From NCBI GenBank assembly GCA_938091985.1, contig CALKOE010000389.1:1-9891 (forward strand): a DNA stretch of 9,891 bases, in the 5' to 3' direction. Shown here in pieces: positions 1-6,342 of the stretch. The DNA comes from an uncultured Acidimicrobiales bacterium. Its GTDB lineage: Bacteria; Actinomycetota; Acidimicrobiia; Acidimicrobiales; Aldehydirespiratoraceae. How positions within the stretch are numbered: the first letter of the stretch is position 1; each line of letters starts with the position of its first letter. The notes beneath the pieces were generated by a model. That model worked only from the letters and a program-made list of their open reading frames with translations, ran no database searches and was not told where the DNA came from. Position numbers and translations under genes: made by a program.

Positions 1-356
1 GCGTATTCGGCCGGTCGGTAGCCGAGGCCGGTGGTGATCGAAAGACGGCCCTTGCTCATCAGGTCGATGACGGCCATCTGCTGGGCGAGACGCACCGGAT
101 CGTGCAAGGGCACCAGCAGCGCCGTGATGGCGACAGAGAGATTCTGCGTACGGTTGAGGATCATCGCCGCGGTGAGCAGCGGTGTCGGACTCCAGCCGAT
201 CTCGGTGGCCGAGTGCTCCTCGGTGCTGACCATCGCGAAGCCGTTCTTGTCGGCGTATTCGGCGAGGTCGATGCCGGCCCGATAGCGATCGCTCATCTGC
301 TCGGGGTCGGTTGGGTCGGGATGCACGAAGTTGAGTCGCATCATCATGAAGGCCAC
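1..356 (-). CDS. LLM-class (luciferase-like) flavin-dependent oxidoreductase, N-terminal part
   Basis: This is the N-terminal 118 residues of a luciferase-like monooxygenase-fold protein; the rest lies beyond the left edge. The family uses FMN or F420 to oxidise diverse substrates in the cytoplasm. Visible family features are a start reading (M)AFMMMRLNF, the helix DLAEYADKNGF followed by STEEHSA (the usual E-E-H at the end of strand 2), SPTPLLTAAMI, the strand ITALLVPLHDPVRLAQQMAVIDLMSKGRL, and a TTGLGYRPAEY segment. I chose GTG at 356 because AGGAG at 364-368 lies 7 bases upstream. The in-frame ATGs at 347, 344 and 341 are further from that site, although they could be used. It follows the P450 at 376-1623 after 19 bases and is probably the third enzyme of that operon. 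The fold is secure; the cofactor and substrate are not readable. Confidence 0.88.
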   Translation of the reverse strand, partial: MAFMMMRLNFVHPDPTDPEQMSDRYRAGIDLAEYADKNGFAMVSTEEHSATEIGWSPTPLLTAAMILNRTQNLSVAITALLVPLHDPVRLAQQMAVIDLMSKGRLSITTGLGYRPAEY

Positions 357-363
357 AGCTGGT

Positions 364-368
364 CTCCT
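364..368 (-). promoter_or_regulatory. Shine-Dalgarno AGGAG for the luciferase-like gene
   Basis: On the minus strand AGGAG lies 7 bases before GTG 356. It decides the GTG start over the three ATG codons just downstream, which would leave a spacing of 16 bases or more. Confidence 0.6.
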
Positions 369-375
369 GTCGTGT

Positions 376-1623
376 TCAGCTGAACGGGTCCGCCACTCCG
401 GAACGAACTCCGGGCGAGAACCTAACCGGCATCGTCACCACGCCCGTCATCAACAAGTTGCCCGGATACGACCGGAAACGGTCGGGGTCGATCTCGTAGT
501 CGGGAAGACGCGTGAGCACATCAGCGATCATGAGTTCCGACTCGAGTCGGGCAATGCTCGAACCGATGCAGCGATGGCCGCCCAGGCCGAAGGCAAGGTG
601 CTTGTTCTCCGCTCGATCGATCTGCACGCGGTCGGCATCGTCGAACATCGCCGAATCGCGGTTGGCGCTCACCCACGAGATGAACACGACGTCGCCCCGC
701 TTGATCTGACGACCGCCGAGTTCGACGTCTCGTGTCGCCGTGCGGGTGAGCGATTCACTCGGGCTGTAGTAGCGGAGAAACTCTTCGACGGCGCTCGGGA
801 TCAAGGCCGGGTCGGCGATGAGACGAGCCCGGTCGTCGGGGTTCGTACCGAGATGGTGGAGACCCCAGCCGACCAATGAGGTGGTGGTGTCGAGGCCGCC
901 GGCGACGAGGTTCCAGAGAATCCCGGCAACCTCTTCATCGGTGAGAACCCGGCCGTCGATCTCCGAGGTGACGATCGCCGAGGTCAGGTCGTCGCCGGGG
1001 TTGGCTCGACGCGAGCGGGCGATGTCAGCCAGCTCGCCCCACATGTCGCCGATACGCGACACCGCGTCCTGAAACTCTGGGTCGGAGGGCTTGAACGACG
1101 ACGTCGCGTGGAAGAAGTCGGCGTAGTAGCGCCAGTTGGTGGACGGCATCCCCATCATCTCGAGCGTCATGACACCCGGCACTGGCGTTGCGTAGTCGAG
1201 GATCAGGTCGCCCTCGCCGGCCTCGATCATTTCGTCGAGGAACCACGTGGAGATGTGGGCGATGCGCTCCCGGCTTGCCTCGACCGCCTTGGTGACCATG
1301 TAGGGGTTCAACACTCGGCGGAGGTCTGCGTGTTCCGGCCCGTCGATCTCCGAAACACCCATCCGCGGTGTGGTCGGGTTGCGGGGAACCCCACAGATTC
1401 CGTGGTAGTCGATGCCGTCCTCGGCGCCCAGCTCGTACTTGTGGGCGAACGTCTCGTTGTCTCTCGCCACCGCAGCGACCGACGCATAATCGGTGACCAT
1501 CCAGAAACCGCCGTGCTGCTCGTTGAAGACCACCGGACACTTGCCGCGCAGCTCGGCGTAGTTGGCGTGGCGATCAGCAATCCAGGCCCGATCGTGATGG
1601 TCGAGGTCGATCGAATCCGTCAT
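376..1623 (-). CDS. Cytochrome P450 (first copy)
   Basis: This 415-residue soluble bacterial P450 is the usual length for a class I actinobacterial enzyme needing separate ferredoxin and reductase, neither of which is in the window. It should hydroxylate a hydrophobic substrate in the cytoplasm. Visible motifs are the I-helix oxygen-activation stretch AGGLDTTTS at residues 241-249, the K-helix ExxR (E281, R284), and the haem loop FGLGGHRCIG at 345-354 with thiolate ligand Cys352. The start is ATG 1623, where ATGA overlaps the TGA of the upstream SDR. GGAG lies 8 bases upstream. The frame stays open further upstream to 1896, but that part overlaps the SDR and reads as Arg-rich shadow sequence. 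All key residues are present. Its position between an SDR and a flavin oxidoreductase suggests stepwise oxidation of one compound. The CYP family number cannot be assigned by eye. Confidence 0.95.
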   Translation of the reverse strand: MTDSIDLDHHDRAWIADRHANYAELRGKCPVVFNEQHGGFWMVTDYASVAAVARDNETFAHKYELGAEDGIDYHGICGVPRNPTTPRMGVSEIDGPEHADLRRVLNPYMVTKAVEASRERIAHISTWFLDEMIEAGEGDLILDYATPVPGVMTLEMMGMPSTNWRYYADFFHATSSFKPSDPEFQDAVSRIGDMWGELADIARSRRANPGDDLTSAIVTSEIDGRVLTDEEVAGILWNLVAGGLDTTTSLVGWGLHHLGTNPDDRARLIADPALIPSAVEEFLRYYSPSESLTRTATRDVELGGRQIKRGDVVFISWVSANRDSAMFDDADRVQIDRAENKHLAFGLGGHRCIGSSIARLESELMIADVLTRLPDYEIDPDRFRSYPGNLLMTGVVTMPVRFSPGVRSGVADPFS

Positions 1624-2462
1624 GGCGTTTGCTCCAATGCCTCGAAATAGTCGAAGTCGGCCGCGAGTCTCTCGGCCCGCTGCTCGACGAACCGGCGTCC
1701 TCGCGGGTGGGTGAGAATCACCGTGCGGTCGTCTTCGATGCCGGCCACAACGAACCGCCCGACATCCTCCTGCGCCATCGCGTGGGGCATCGAACCCTGC
1801 GTCGGCGGCGCCTCGACGCGACCGCCGAAGCGGTCGGGCCGATGGGCGAGCGAAGTGCGCATCAGGTTCGAATCGACGGTGCCGGGACACAGACACGAGA
1901 CGCCGATGCCCTCGGCCGCCAGCTCGCCACGCAGCGTCTCGGAGTAGCCGAGCACCGCATGTTTGGTGGTGGTGTAGAGACCCAGGTTCACGCCGGCGAC
2001 TTCTTCAGGGCGAGATGCCCAGAGCGCCGCCATCGACGCGGTGTTGACGATGTGGCCGCCACGACCGTGGGCTCGGATTCGAGGAGCGAACACGGCGCAC
2101 GAGCGAATGATCGACATGAGGTTGAACTCGATGACCCAACCCCATTCCTCCTCGGTGGCATCGAGCAGCTCTCGACTGTGAACCACGCCGACGTTGTTCG
2201 ACAAGATGTCGACCGACCCAAAGCGAGCCTCCGCAGCATCGGCCGCGGCGGACAGAGAGTCCACGCTCGTGGCGTCGACCTGCACAGCGATCGCTTCGGC
2301 ACCGTCGGCCACCAACTCGTCGGCCACTGCCGCCGCGGTGCCAGGGTCGATGTCGGCGATCACCAGCCGGGCTCCTCTGGTCGCCAAGCCGAGCGCCGTG
2401 CCGCGGCCGATTCCGCCGCCACCACCGATGATCACCGCCGTCGTCGCGTCGGAGATCTTCAT
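1620..2462 (-). CDS. Short-chain dehydrogenase/reductase (classical SDR)
   Basis: This 280-residue NAD(P)-dependent alcohol/ketone oxidoreductase has a Rossmann fold. Visible are the glycine motif GGGGGIGRG (residues 13-21), Asp37 at the end of strand 2 (which favours NAD over NADP), NNVG at 89-92 in the NNAG position, Asn114, catalytic Ser143 in NTASMAA, Tyr163 and Lys167 in YTTTK, and CPGTV at 192-196. The chosen start is ATG 2462, with MKISDATTAVIIGGGGGIG as a normal SDR N-terminus. The open frame continues to 2726, but that part is non-homologous, Val/Gly-rich and antisense to the PhoD gene. There is no Shine-Dalgarno before ATG 2462; instead a micro-ORF stops with ATGA across this start, so translation may depend on coupling. 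The gene overlaps the downstream P450 by 4 bases. The SDR call is secure; the substrate is unknown. Confidence 0.93.
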   Translation of the reverse strand: MKISDATTAVIIGGGGGIGRGTALGLATRGARLVIADIDPGTAAAVADELVADGAEAIAVQVDATSVDSLSAAADAAEARFGSVDILSNNVGVVHSRELLDATEEEWGWVIEFNLMSIIRSCAVFAPRIRAHGRGGHIVNTASMAALWASRPEEVAGVNLGLYTTTKHAVLGYSETLRGELAAEGIGVSCLCPGTVDSNLMRTSLAHRPDRFGGRVEAPPTQGSMPHAMAQEDVGRFVVAGIEDDRTVILTHPRGRRFVEQRAERLAADFDYFEALEQTP

Positions 2463-2515
2463 GGGCTGACCGGCGCCGGGCGGTCGACATCCGCCTCGTA
2501 GTGGATTGTCGTCAT
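2459..2515 (-). CDS. Candidate leaderless micro-ORF (18 aa) coupled to the SDR
   Basis: The short frame starts at ATG 2515 and encodes MTTIHYEADVDRPAPVSP, ending in TGA at 2461-2459. That stop overlaps the SDR start as ATGA, the same 4-base arrangement as every other tight junction in the window. A -10-like TAGAAA (minus strand, 2527-2522) lies 6 bases before this ATG, so transcription could begin at or within a base or two of the A. That would give a leaderless message, which actinobacteria translate well. The SDR has no Shine-Dalgarno of its own, so ribosomes finishing the micro-ORF could re-initiate there. The frame is too short to prove coding by composition. The alternative is an ordinary 5' untranslated leader. 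Confidence 0.45.
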   Translation of the reverse strand: MTTIHYEADVDRPAPVSP

Positions 2516-2518
2516 GAG

Positions 2519-2531
2519 ATGTTTCTAACAT
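2519..2531. promoter_or_regulatory. Palindrome in the divergent promoter (bidirectional -10s or operator)
   Basis: ATGTTTCTAACAT is a perfect inverted repeat: 5-bp arms ATGTT/AACAT around TCT. Rightward it contains TAACAT (2526-2531), a TAnnnT-type -10 seven bases before the PhoD ATG at 2539. Leftward it contains TGTTAGAAA, an extended -10-like TGnTAGAAA, six bases before ATG 2515. Both transcripts could therefore be leaderless and start at the first codon. No convincing -35 was seen on either side. The symmetry could equally be an operator for a dimeric repressor, which would then cover both promoters and co-regulate the two operons. Confidence 0.5.
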
Positions 2532-2538
2532 CCGTGTC

Positions 2539-4212
2539 ATGTCACCCTCCAGCGATCCGCTCACTCGACGCGGATTCCTGGCGGCATCTGCCGGGCTCGT
2601 CGCCGCGGCATGTGCGGGAGACAGTGACGCGGAGAGTCCCCCGCCAGCCACCACAACGACGACGACGCAGCCGCCGCCGCCCACGACCACCGGCGCCCCC
2701 ACCACCACGGCGCCAGCGACGACCACGATTCCGGCTCCCGCTTTCGACGTCGACCCGTTTCCCTATCTGACGGCCTCGGGCGACCCACACCACGACTCGG
2801 TCGTGATCTGGACCCGGCTCGCCATCGACCCGATGGCGCCCGACGGCGGAATCGACGCCGCGCAGGTGCCCGTCGAGTGGGAGATCGGCGTGGAAGGCGC
2901 CGACGTCGCGAACTCCGGCACCTTCGTCACCAACGCCGACCACGGCCACTCGGTGCACGTCGACGTCGCCGGGCTCGAGCCGAGCACGGACCACTGGTAC
3001 CGCTTCCGCGTGGGCGAGTGGACCGTCGAAGGAACGACCCGCACGGCGCCGGTTCCGGGCAGCCCCACCGAGCGTCTCTCCTTCGCAGTCGCCAACTGCA
3101 ACGCCTTCAAGTCCGGCTACTTCACCGCCTACGAGAACATGATCGAGGAAGACCTCGACGCCGTGCTCTTCGTCGGCGACTACATCTACGAACTCGAAGG
3201 CGGCAACGCACGAGACCACGGCCTCGAACTGAATCCGACCACCCTCGATGAGTACCGCCGCTTCTACGCCGTGGCGCGACTCGACCGCAGCCTTGCGGCC
3301 TGCCATCAGCGCCACCCCTGGATCGTCATGTGGGACGACCACGAAGTCGAGGACAACTACGCGGCCTGGGAACCGGGAGGCATCGGTCTCGAGCTCGACC
3401 CGAATGCACGCGAGAACTTCCGAGCTCGGCGCATCGCCGCCTACCAAGCCTGGTTGGAGTTCATGCCGGTTCGAACCGGACCACCCACCGACGGTGAACT
3501 CGACATCTACCGAGACTTCGAGTTCGGTGATCTCGCGAAGCTGACGGTCATCGACGATCGTCAGTATCGATCCCCGATCGTGCAGGGTGAGGGCGACGGT
3601 GATCTACCGCGGCCCTTCGGCGGCGGACCCCAGCTCGAGGAGACGTTCGACGAGTCGCGAACGATGCTCGGCGCCGACCAGGAGGCCTGGTTCGAAGAGA
3701 GCATCGTCAACGACGCGACGTGGTCGCTTCTCGTCCAGCAGACGGTCATGGCCGAAGTGAATCGGGCGCCGGACGACCCGGCCAAAGGTTTCTCGATGGA
3801 CGCCTGGGACGGCTATGCGGCACCGCGCGAACGCCTGTTGGGCTTTGTGCACGAGCGGGAGGTCGAGAATTTCGTCGTGCTCGGCGGCGACATCCACACC
3901 TCCGCGGTCGCCGACCTCCACGTCTCCTACCGCGAAGACGACTCGCCGATGGTCGGCACCGAATTCGTCGGCCCCTCCGCGACCAGCATCGAGTTGCTCC
4001 TCCCCGAATTCGTGGAGGGATCACGATCGAACCCGCACATTCACCTCTACGAAACAGAGCACCGCGGCTACCTTCGCGTCGACGTGACCCACACCGAATT
4101 GGTCGCGCACTATCGCTGGGTCGACACCGCGCTCGAACCGACATCGCCCATCCAGACGGCGTCGTCATGGCGAGTCGAAGCAGGCGCCGTCGGAGTGGAG
4201 CAGATCACATGA
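2539..4212 (+). CDS. PhoD-like alkaline phosphatase/phosphodiesterase, Tat-exported
   Basis: This 557-residue PhoD/metallophosphatase-family enzyme hydrolyses phosphate mono- or diesters outside the membrane using Fe/Ca centres. The N-terminus carries a twin-arginine signal (TRRGFL at residues 9-14, then a hydrophobic run) ending in AAAC with Cys25, a plausible but imperfect lipobox. A Thr/Pro linker at residues 37-68 probably spans the cell wall. The PhoD N-terminal domain follows, with SGDPHHDSVVIWTRL at 80-94. Metal and active-site motifs are ANCN with Cys187, FVGDYIYE with Asp214 and Tyr217, WDDHEVEDNY with Asp267, His268 and Asn273, and LGGDIHTS with Asp451 and His453. The start ATG 2539 has no Shine-Dalgarno and sits 7 bases after a -10-like TAACAT, so it is likely leaderless. 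The stop overlaps the next P450 start as ATGA. An extracytoplasmic phosphatase coupled to an intracellular P450 is unusual. Confidence 0.95.
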   Translation: MSPSSDPLTRRGFLAASAGLVAAACAGDSDAESPPPATTTTTTQPPPPTTTGAPTTTAPATTTIPAPAFDVDPFPYLTASGDPHHDSVVIWTRLAIDPMAPDGGIDAAQVPVEWEIGVEGADVANSGTFVTNADHGHSVHVDVAGLEPSTDHWYRFRVGEWTVEGTTRTAPVPGSPTERLSFAVANCNAFKSGYFTAYENMIEEDLDAVLFVGDYIYELEGGNARDHGLELNPTTLDEYRRFYAVARLDRSLAACHQRHPWIVMWDDHEVEDNYAAWEPGGIGLELDPNARENFRARRIAAYQAWLEFMPVRTGPPTDGELDIYRDFEFGDLAKLTVIDDRQYRSPIVQGEGDGDLPRPFGGGPQLEETFDESRTMLGADQEAWFEESIVNDATWSLLVQQTVMAEVNRAPDDPAKGFSMDAWDGYAAPRERLLGFVHEREVENFVVLGGDIHTSAVADLHVSYREDDSPMVGTEFVGPSATSIELLLPEFVEGSRSNPHIHLYETEHRGYLRVDVTHTELVAHYRWVDTALEPTSPIQTASSWRVEAGAVGVEQIT

Positions 4213-5396
4213 CCGAGTTCACCACGCCGCCCTACGACGAGTGGGACGACGCACAGCCCTACGCGATGTGGGCCCGGGCCCGACGCGAATGTCCGGTCGT
4301 CGAGACCCCTGGCAACGACTGGGCGCCCCAACCGACCTTCGCCACGACCACGTTCGCCGATGCCGACCGAGTCCTGCGCGACGCCGAGACCTTCTCTGCC
4401 TCGATCAACGGCGAGGTGATGGCCCCGTTCATGGGCGAGCTGATGCTCGGCCTCGACGGTGAGGAGCACCGCCGCTATCGCAGTCTGGTCGCACAGGCCT
4501 TCAAGCGTTCTTCGATCGAACGCTGGAAGCCCGAGCTGGTCGACGCCGTACTCGCTCGACTACTCGACGAGATCGCGCCGCTCGGTCGAGCCGACCTCGT
4601 CGAAACGATCACATCGAAGTTTCCGGTGCAGGTGATCTGCGGGATCGTCGGCGTGCCGCTGGAAGACCACGAACGATTCAACGCCTGGGCCGAGCAGATC
4701 AACTTCGGCCCACTGAACCCCGACGAAGGTCTCGCGGCCAGCGCCGCGATGGTCGAGTACCTCGAGCCGCTGGTCGCGGCCCGAAGGGCCGAACCGACGG
4801 GCGACCTACTGAGCGAGCTCGTGCACGCCGAGATCGACGGCGAGCGCCTCACCGATGCGCGGCTCTACGGATTCCTGCGACTCCTCCTGCCCGCAGGAGC
4901 GGAAACGACCTACCGCGTCTTCGGGTCGGCGCTGCTCGCTCTGGCCGGCGACACTGCGCTGCGCGACCGGGTGGCCAACGACCGCTCGCTGGTCGCCGCG
5001 CTGATCGAGGAGACCCTGCGGTGGGAGACATCGGTGACGATGGTGAGTCGCCGGGCGACGGCCGACACCGAGATCAACGGCGTCGCCGTGCCGGCCGGTT
5101 GCCCGGTGACCGTCTACAACGGCGCGGCCAACCGAGACGACGAACGATGGCCCGATGCCGAGTCGTTCGACATCGACCGGGAGCACGTCAGCCATCTGGC
5201 CTTCGGCACCGGTCCTCACCAATGCCTCGGCATGCACCTCGCAAGAGTCGAGCTCGAAGCCGGCGTCAACGCCGTCCTCGATCGCCTGCCCGACCTTCGC
5301 CTCGACCCCGACGAACCCGCACCCGTCATCGCCGGCTTCGCCTTCCGCGGCCCCCAAACCCTCCCCGTCGCCTGGACCGCTACATCTGGTGTCTGA
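4209..5396 (+). CDS. Cytochrome P450 (second copy)
   Basis: This 395-residue soluble P450 shows the I-helix AGAETTYR at residues 229-236 (Glu232 in place of the commoner Asp, which the family allows), ExxR (E268, R271), and haem loop FGTGPHQCLG at 332-341 with thiolate Cys339. The start ATG 4209 overlaps the PhoD TGA, and GGAG at 4197-4200 lies 8 bases upstream, so it is probably translated from the same message as PhoD. It is clearly diverged from the other P450 in the window. The last residues, TATSGV, and the stop codon are encoded by the REP-like repeat at 5377-5410. The normal C-terminus therefore probably ended near PVAW and was rewritten by insertion. The body of the enzyme is intact and likely functional. 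Electron-transfer partners are not encoded nearby. Confidence 0.95.
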   Translation: MTEFTTPPYDEWDDAQPYAMWARARRECPVVETPGNDWAPQPTFATTTFADADRVLRDAETFSASINGEVMAPFMGELMLGLDGEEHRRYRSLVAQAFKRSSIERWKPELVDAVLARLLDEIAPLGRADLVETITSKFPVQVICGIVGVPLEDHERFNAWAEQINFGPLNPDEGLAASAAMVEYLEPLVAARRAEPTGDLLSELVHAEIDGERLTDARLYGFLRLLLPAGAETTYRVFGSALLALAGDTALRDRVANDRSLVAALIEETLRWETSVTMVSRRATADTEINGVAVPAGCPVTVYNGAANRDDERWPDAESFDIDREHVSHLAFGTGPHQCLGMHLARVELEAGVNAVLDRLPDLRLDPDEPAPVIAGFAFRGPQTLPVAWTATSGV

Positions 5397-5410
5397 CCCC
5401 CGCTACATCT
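5377..5410 (+). repeat. REP-like repeat, left copy
   Basis: The structure is CCGCTACATCT (5377-5387), a 12-bp core GGTGTCTGACCC, and an exact second CCGCTACATCT (5400-5410). The core is a weak hairpin with one mismatch in a 6-bp stem. The complementary strand carries GTAG next to the hairpin, the tetranucleotide known from E. coli-type REPs as the RAYT recognition foot. The first 20 bases lie inside the P450 gene and include its stop. Confidence 0.85.
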
Positions 5411-5413
5411 CGA

Positions 5414-6220
5414 CTACGCCGCCGGGCGCTCCAGTCGCGCCCGGGCGGAAGCGACAAGAGAGGCAAGTTCCGGGTCCGAGGTGAGACGTCGCCGCGCCCG
5501 CGCCACCGCCGTCCGCAAGCTGCTATCGGAGGAGTAGCCGTACCGTGCGGCCAGGCGCTCGGACGACCAGTTTGTGGTCTCGGACCCGAGCAGCGCCGCG
5601 ACGACTCGCAGATCGTTTCGAAGTCCGCGACCGCCCGCCGCAACGACCTCGATTTCTTCCGGCGAAGCGATACCGAGAGCAAACTCGACCGAAGCAGGTG
5701 AACCGACCCGAACGCCGTCAGCAGCGGCTCCACGCCGGACGACGTTCGTCTCACCGGCTTGCATAATCTCGCGATATGGCTGCCGGTCGCCGAACTCCGC
5801 GAGCAGCCGGGTTGAGAGCCAACTCGGACGAGCCGACACCCCGAGGTACGCGGCATGGCTGGACCAGACGTACGTCCAATCCCCGAGTCCATCGACGATC
5901 GGGTTGCGATGGATGTAGCGGACCGGGTGACGAAGATATGGGCTGCTCGCAATCGGCTTCGACCGAAACCGAGAGCGAAACAGCGGCCCGTCAAAGCCGT
6001 ACTTCTTGTTGAACCGGCGGGTGTAGTTCTCTCCTATCCGCTTCATCATCGCCGAGAGCTCCGGGACATCCGCCTCGATCAGGAGGTGATAGTGGTTTCC
6101 CATGAGGGCGTAGGCATGAACGATGGGCGCTGGCGCCACCCGCCCGATCAGGCCGAGAAAGTACTCCCGATCATCATCGTCCCCGAAGATCGGTAGACGC
6201 CGGGCACCACGATTGAACAC
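5414..6220 (-). CDS. REP-associated tyrosine transposase (RAYT), possible 5' frameshift
   Basis: This 268-residue Y1/HUH single-strand transposase of the IS200-like REP-associated group nicks DNA through a tyrosine and binds REP hairpins. Numbered from GTG 6220, it shows FNRGARR near the start, the HUH-type motif HYH at 43-45 in ALMGNHYHLLIE, and catalytic Tyr102 in YIHRNP. A C-terminal helical region from about residue 200 (SERLAARYGYSSDSSLRTAV) resembles a DnaA-type DNA-binding helix-turn-helix. The frame stays open upstream of GTG 6220 as GLYHH, homologous to DWHH in the second copy, before an in-frame stop. The ATG matching the second copy's start, at 6261, begins MGRLDHSSSG but is out of frame by one base. 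GTG 6220 would lose the first beta strand. It is either a weakly started gene or a slightly broken one. Confidence 0.85.
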   Translation of the reverse strand: MFNRGARRLPIFGDDDDREYFLGLIGRVAPAPIVHAYALMGNHYHLLIEADVPELSAMMKRIGENYTRRFNKKYGFDGPLFRSRFRSKPIASSPYLRHPVRYIHRNPIVDGLGDWTYVWSSHAAYLGVSARPSWLSTRLLAEFGDRQPYREIMQAGETNVVRRGAAADGVRVGSPASVEFALGIASPEEIEVVAAGGRGLRNDLRVVAALLGSETTNWSSERLAARYGYSSDSSLRTAVARARRRLTSDPELASLVASARARLERPAA

Positions 6221-6294
6221 GTGGTGGTACAGCCCGAGGAGCTGTGATCCAATCGTCCCATCCCGCGGAAGCTAGCCAGGCGATGTGACACCGC

Positions 6295-6328
6295 AGATGT
6301 AGCAGGTGTCAGACACCAGATGTAGCGG
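6295..6328 (-). repeat. REP-like repeat, right copy (inverted)
   Basis: Read on the minus strand this is CCGCTACATCT, core GGTGTCTGACACC, then GCTACATCT. The core, 6305-6317 on the plus strand, is GGTGTC-A-GACACC, a perfect 6-bp stem with a one-base loop and the best hairpin of the three copies. GTAG occurs at 6299-6302 and 6322-6325. It differs from the left copy at 2 of 34 positions and lies in opposite orientation. It might also act as a weak bidirectional terminator between the transposase and the acyl-CoA dehydrogenase gene. Confidence 0.85.
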
Positions 6329-6342
6329 GCGGGTGTGGCGGG

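Larger units (their letters stand above)
5377..6328. mobile_element. RAYT/REP unit: transposase bounded by inverted REP-like ends
   Basis: A single leftward RAYT gene is enclosed by two inverted 34-bp sequences, 5377-5410 and 6295-6328, identical at 32 of 34 positions. The transposase stop codon lies 3 bases inside the left repeat, and its ancestral ATG (6261) lies 33 bases inside the right one, so the 952-bp unit holds nothing else. The unit separates the rightward P450 from the leftward acyl-CoA dehydrogenase operon: its left end overlaps the P450 stop and its right end is 14 bases from the dehydrogenase stop. In known RAYT systems the protein is a single-strand HUH nuclease acting on REP hairpins, and is usually domesticated rather than freely transposing. 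I infer the whole unit entered as one piece. Confidence 0.8.

Noticed and set aside
331..879. Plus-strand 182-codon open frame opposite the first P450
   Set aside because: It is antisense to a gene with full P450 motifs, has no recognisable domain, and its composition is that of a GC-rich shadow frame.
1629..2501. Plus-strand 290-codon open frame opposite the SDR
   Set aside because: It runs antisense to the whole SDR, is rich in Arg, His and Gly with no motif, and has no plausible ribosome site. Long shadow frames are expected at this GC content.
2463..2726. N-terminal extension of the SDR frame
   Set aside because: The extension reads as Val/Gly repeats antisense to the PhoD signal and Thr/Pro linker. 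The SDR fold begins normally at ATG 2462.
2647..2742. ACC/ACG-rich repetitive DNA as a possible microsatellite or CRISPR-like repeat
   Set aside because: It is in-frame coding for a Thr/Pro linker after the signal peptide of an exported protein, with no regular unit or spacers.
2542..3447. Minus-strand 301-codon open frame opposite PhoD
   Set aside because: The plus strand carries a complete PhoD with signal peptide and metal motifs; the antisense frame is Gly/Arg/Val low-complexity in part and matches nothing recognisable.
3720..4208. Upstream extension of the second P450 frame
   Set aside because: It overlaps PhoD in another frame and is Arg-rich shadow sequence. The ATG at 4209 has a Shine-Dalgarno and an ATGA overlap.
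6305..6317. REP hairpin as a rho-independent terminator
   Set aside because: The stem is only 6 bp with a one-base loop, and no T-run follows on either strand. A weak terminator role cannot be excluded but is not supported.
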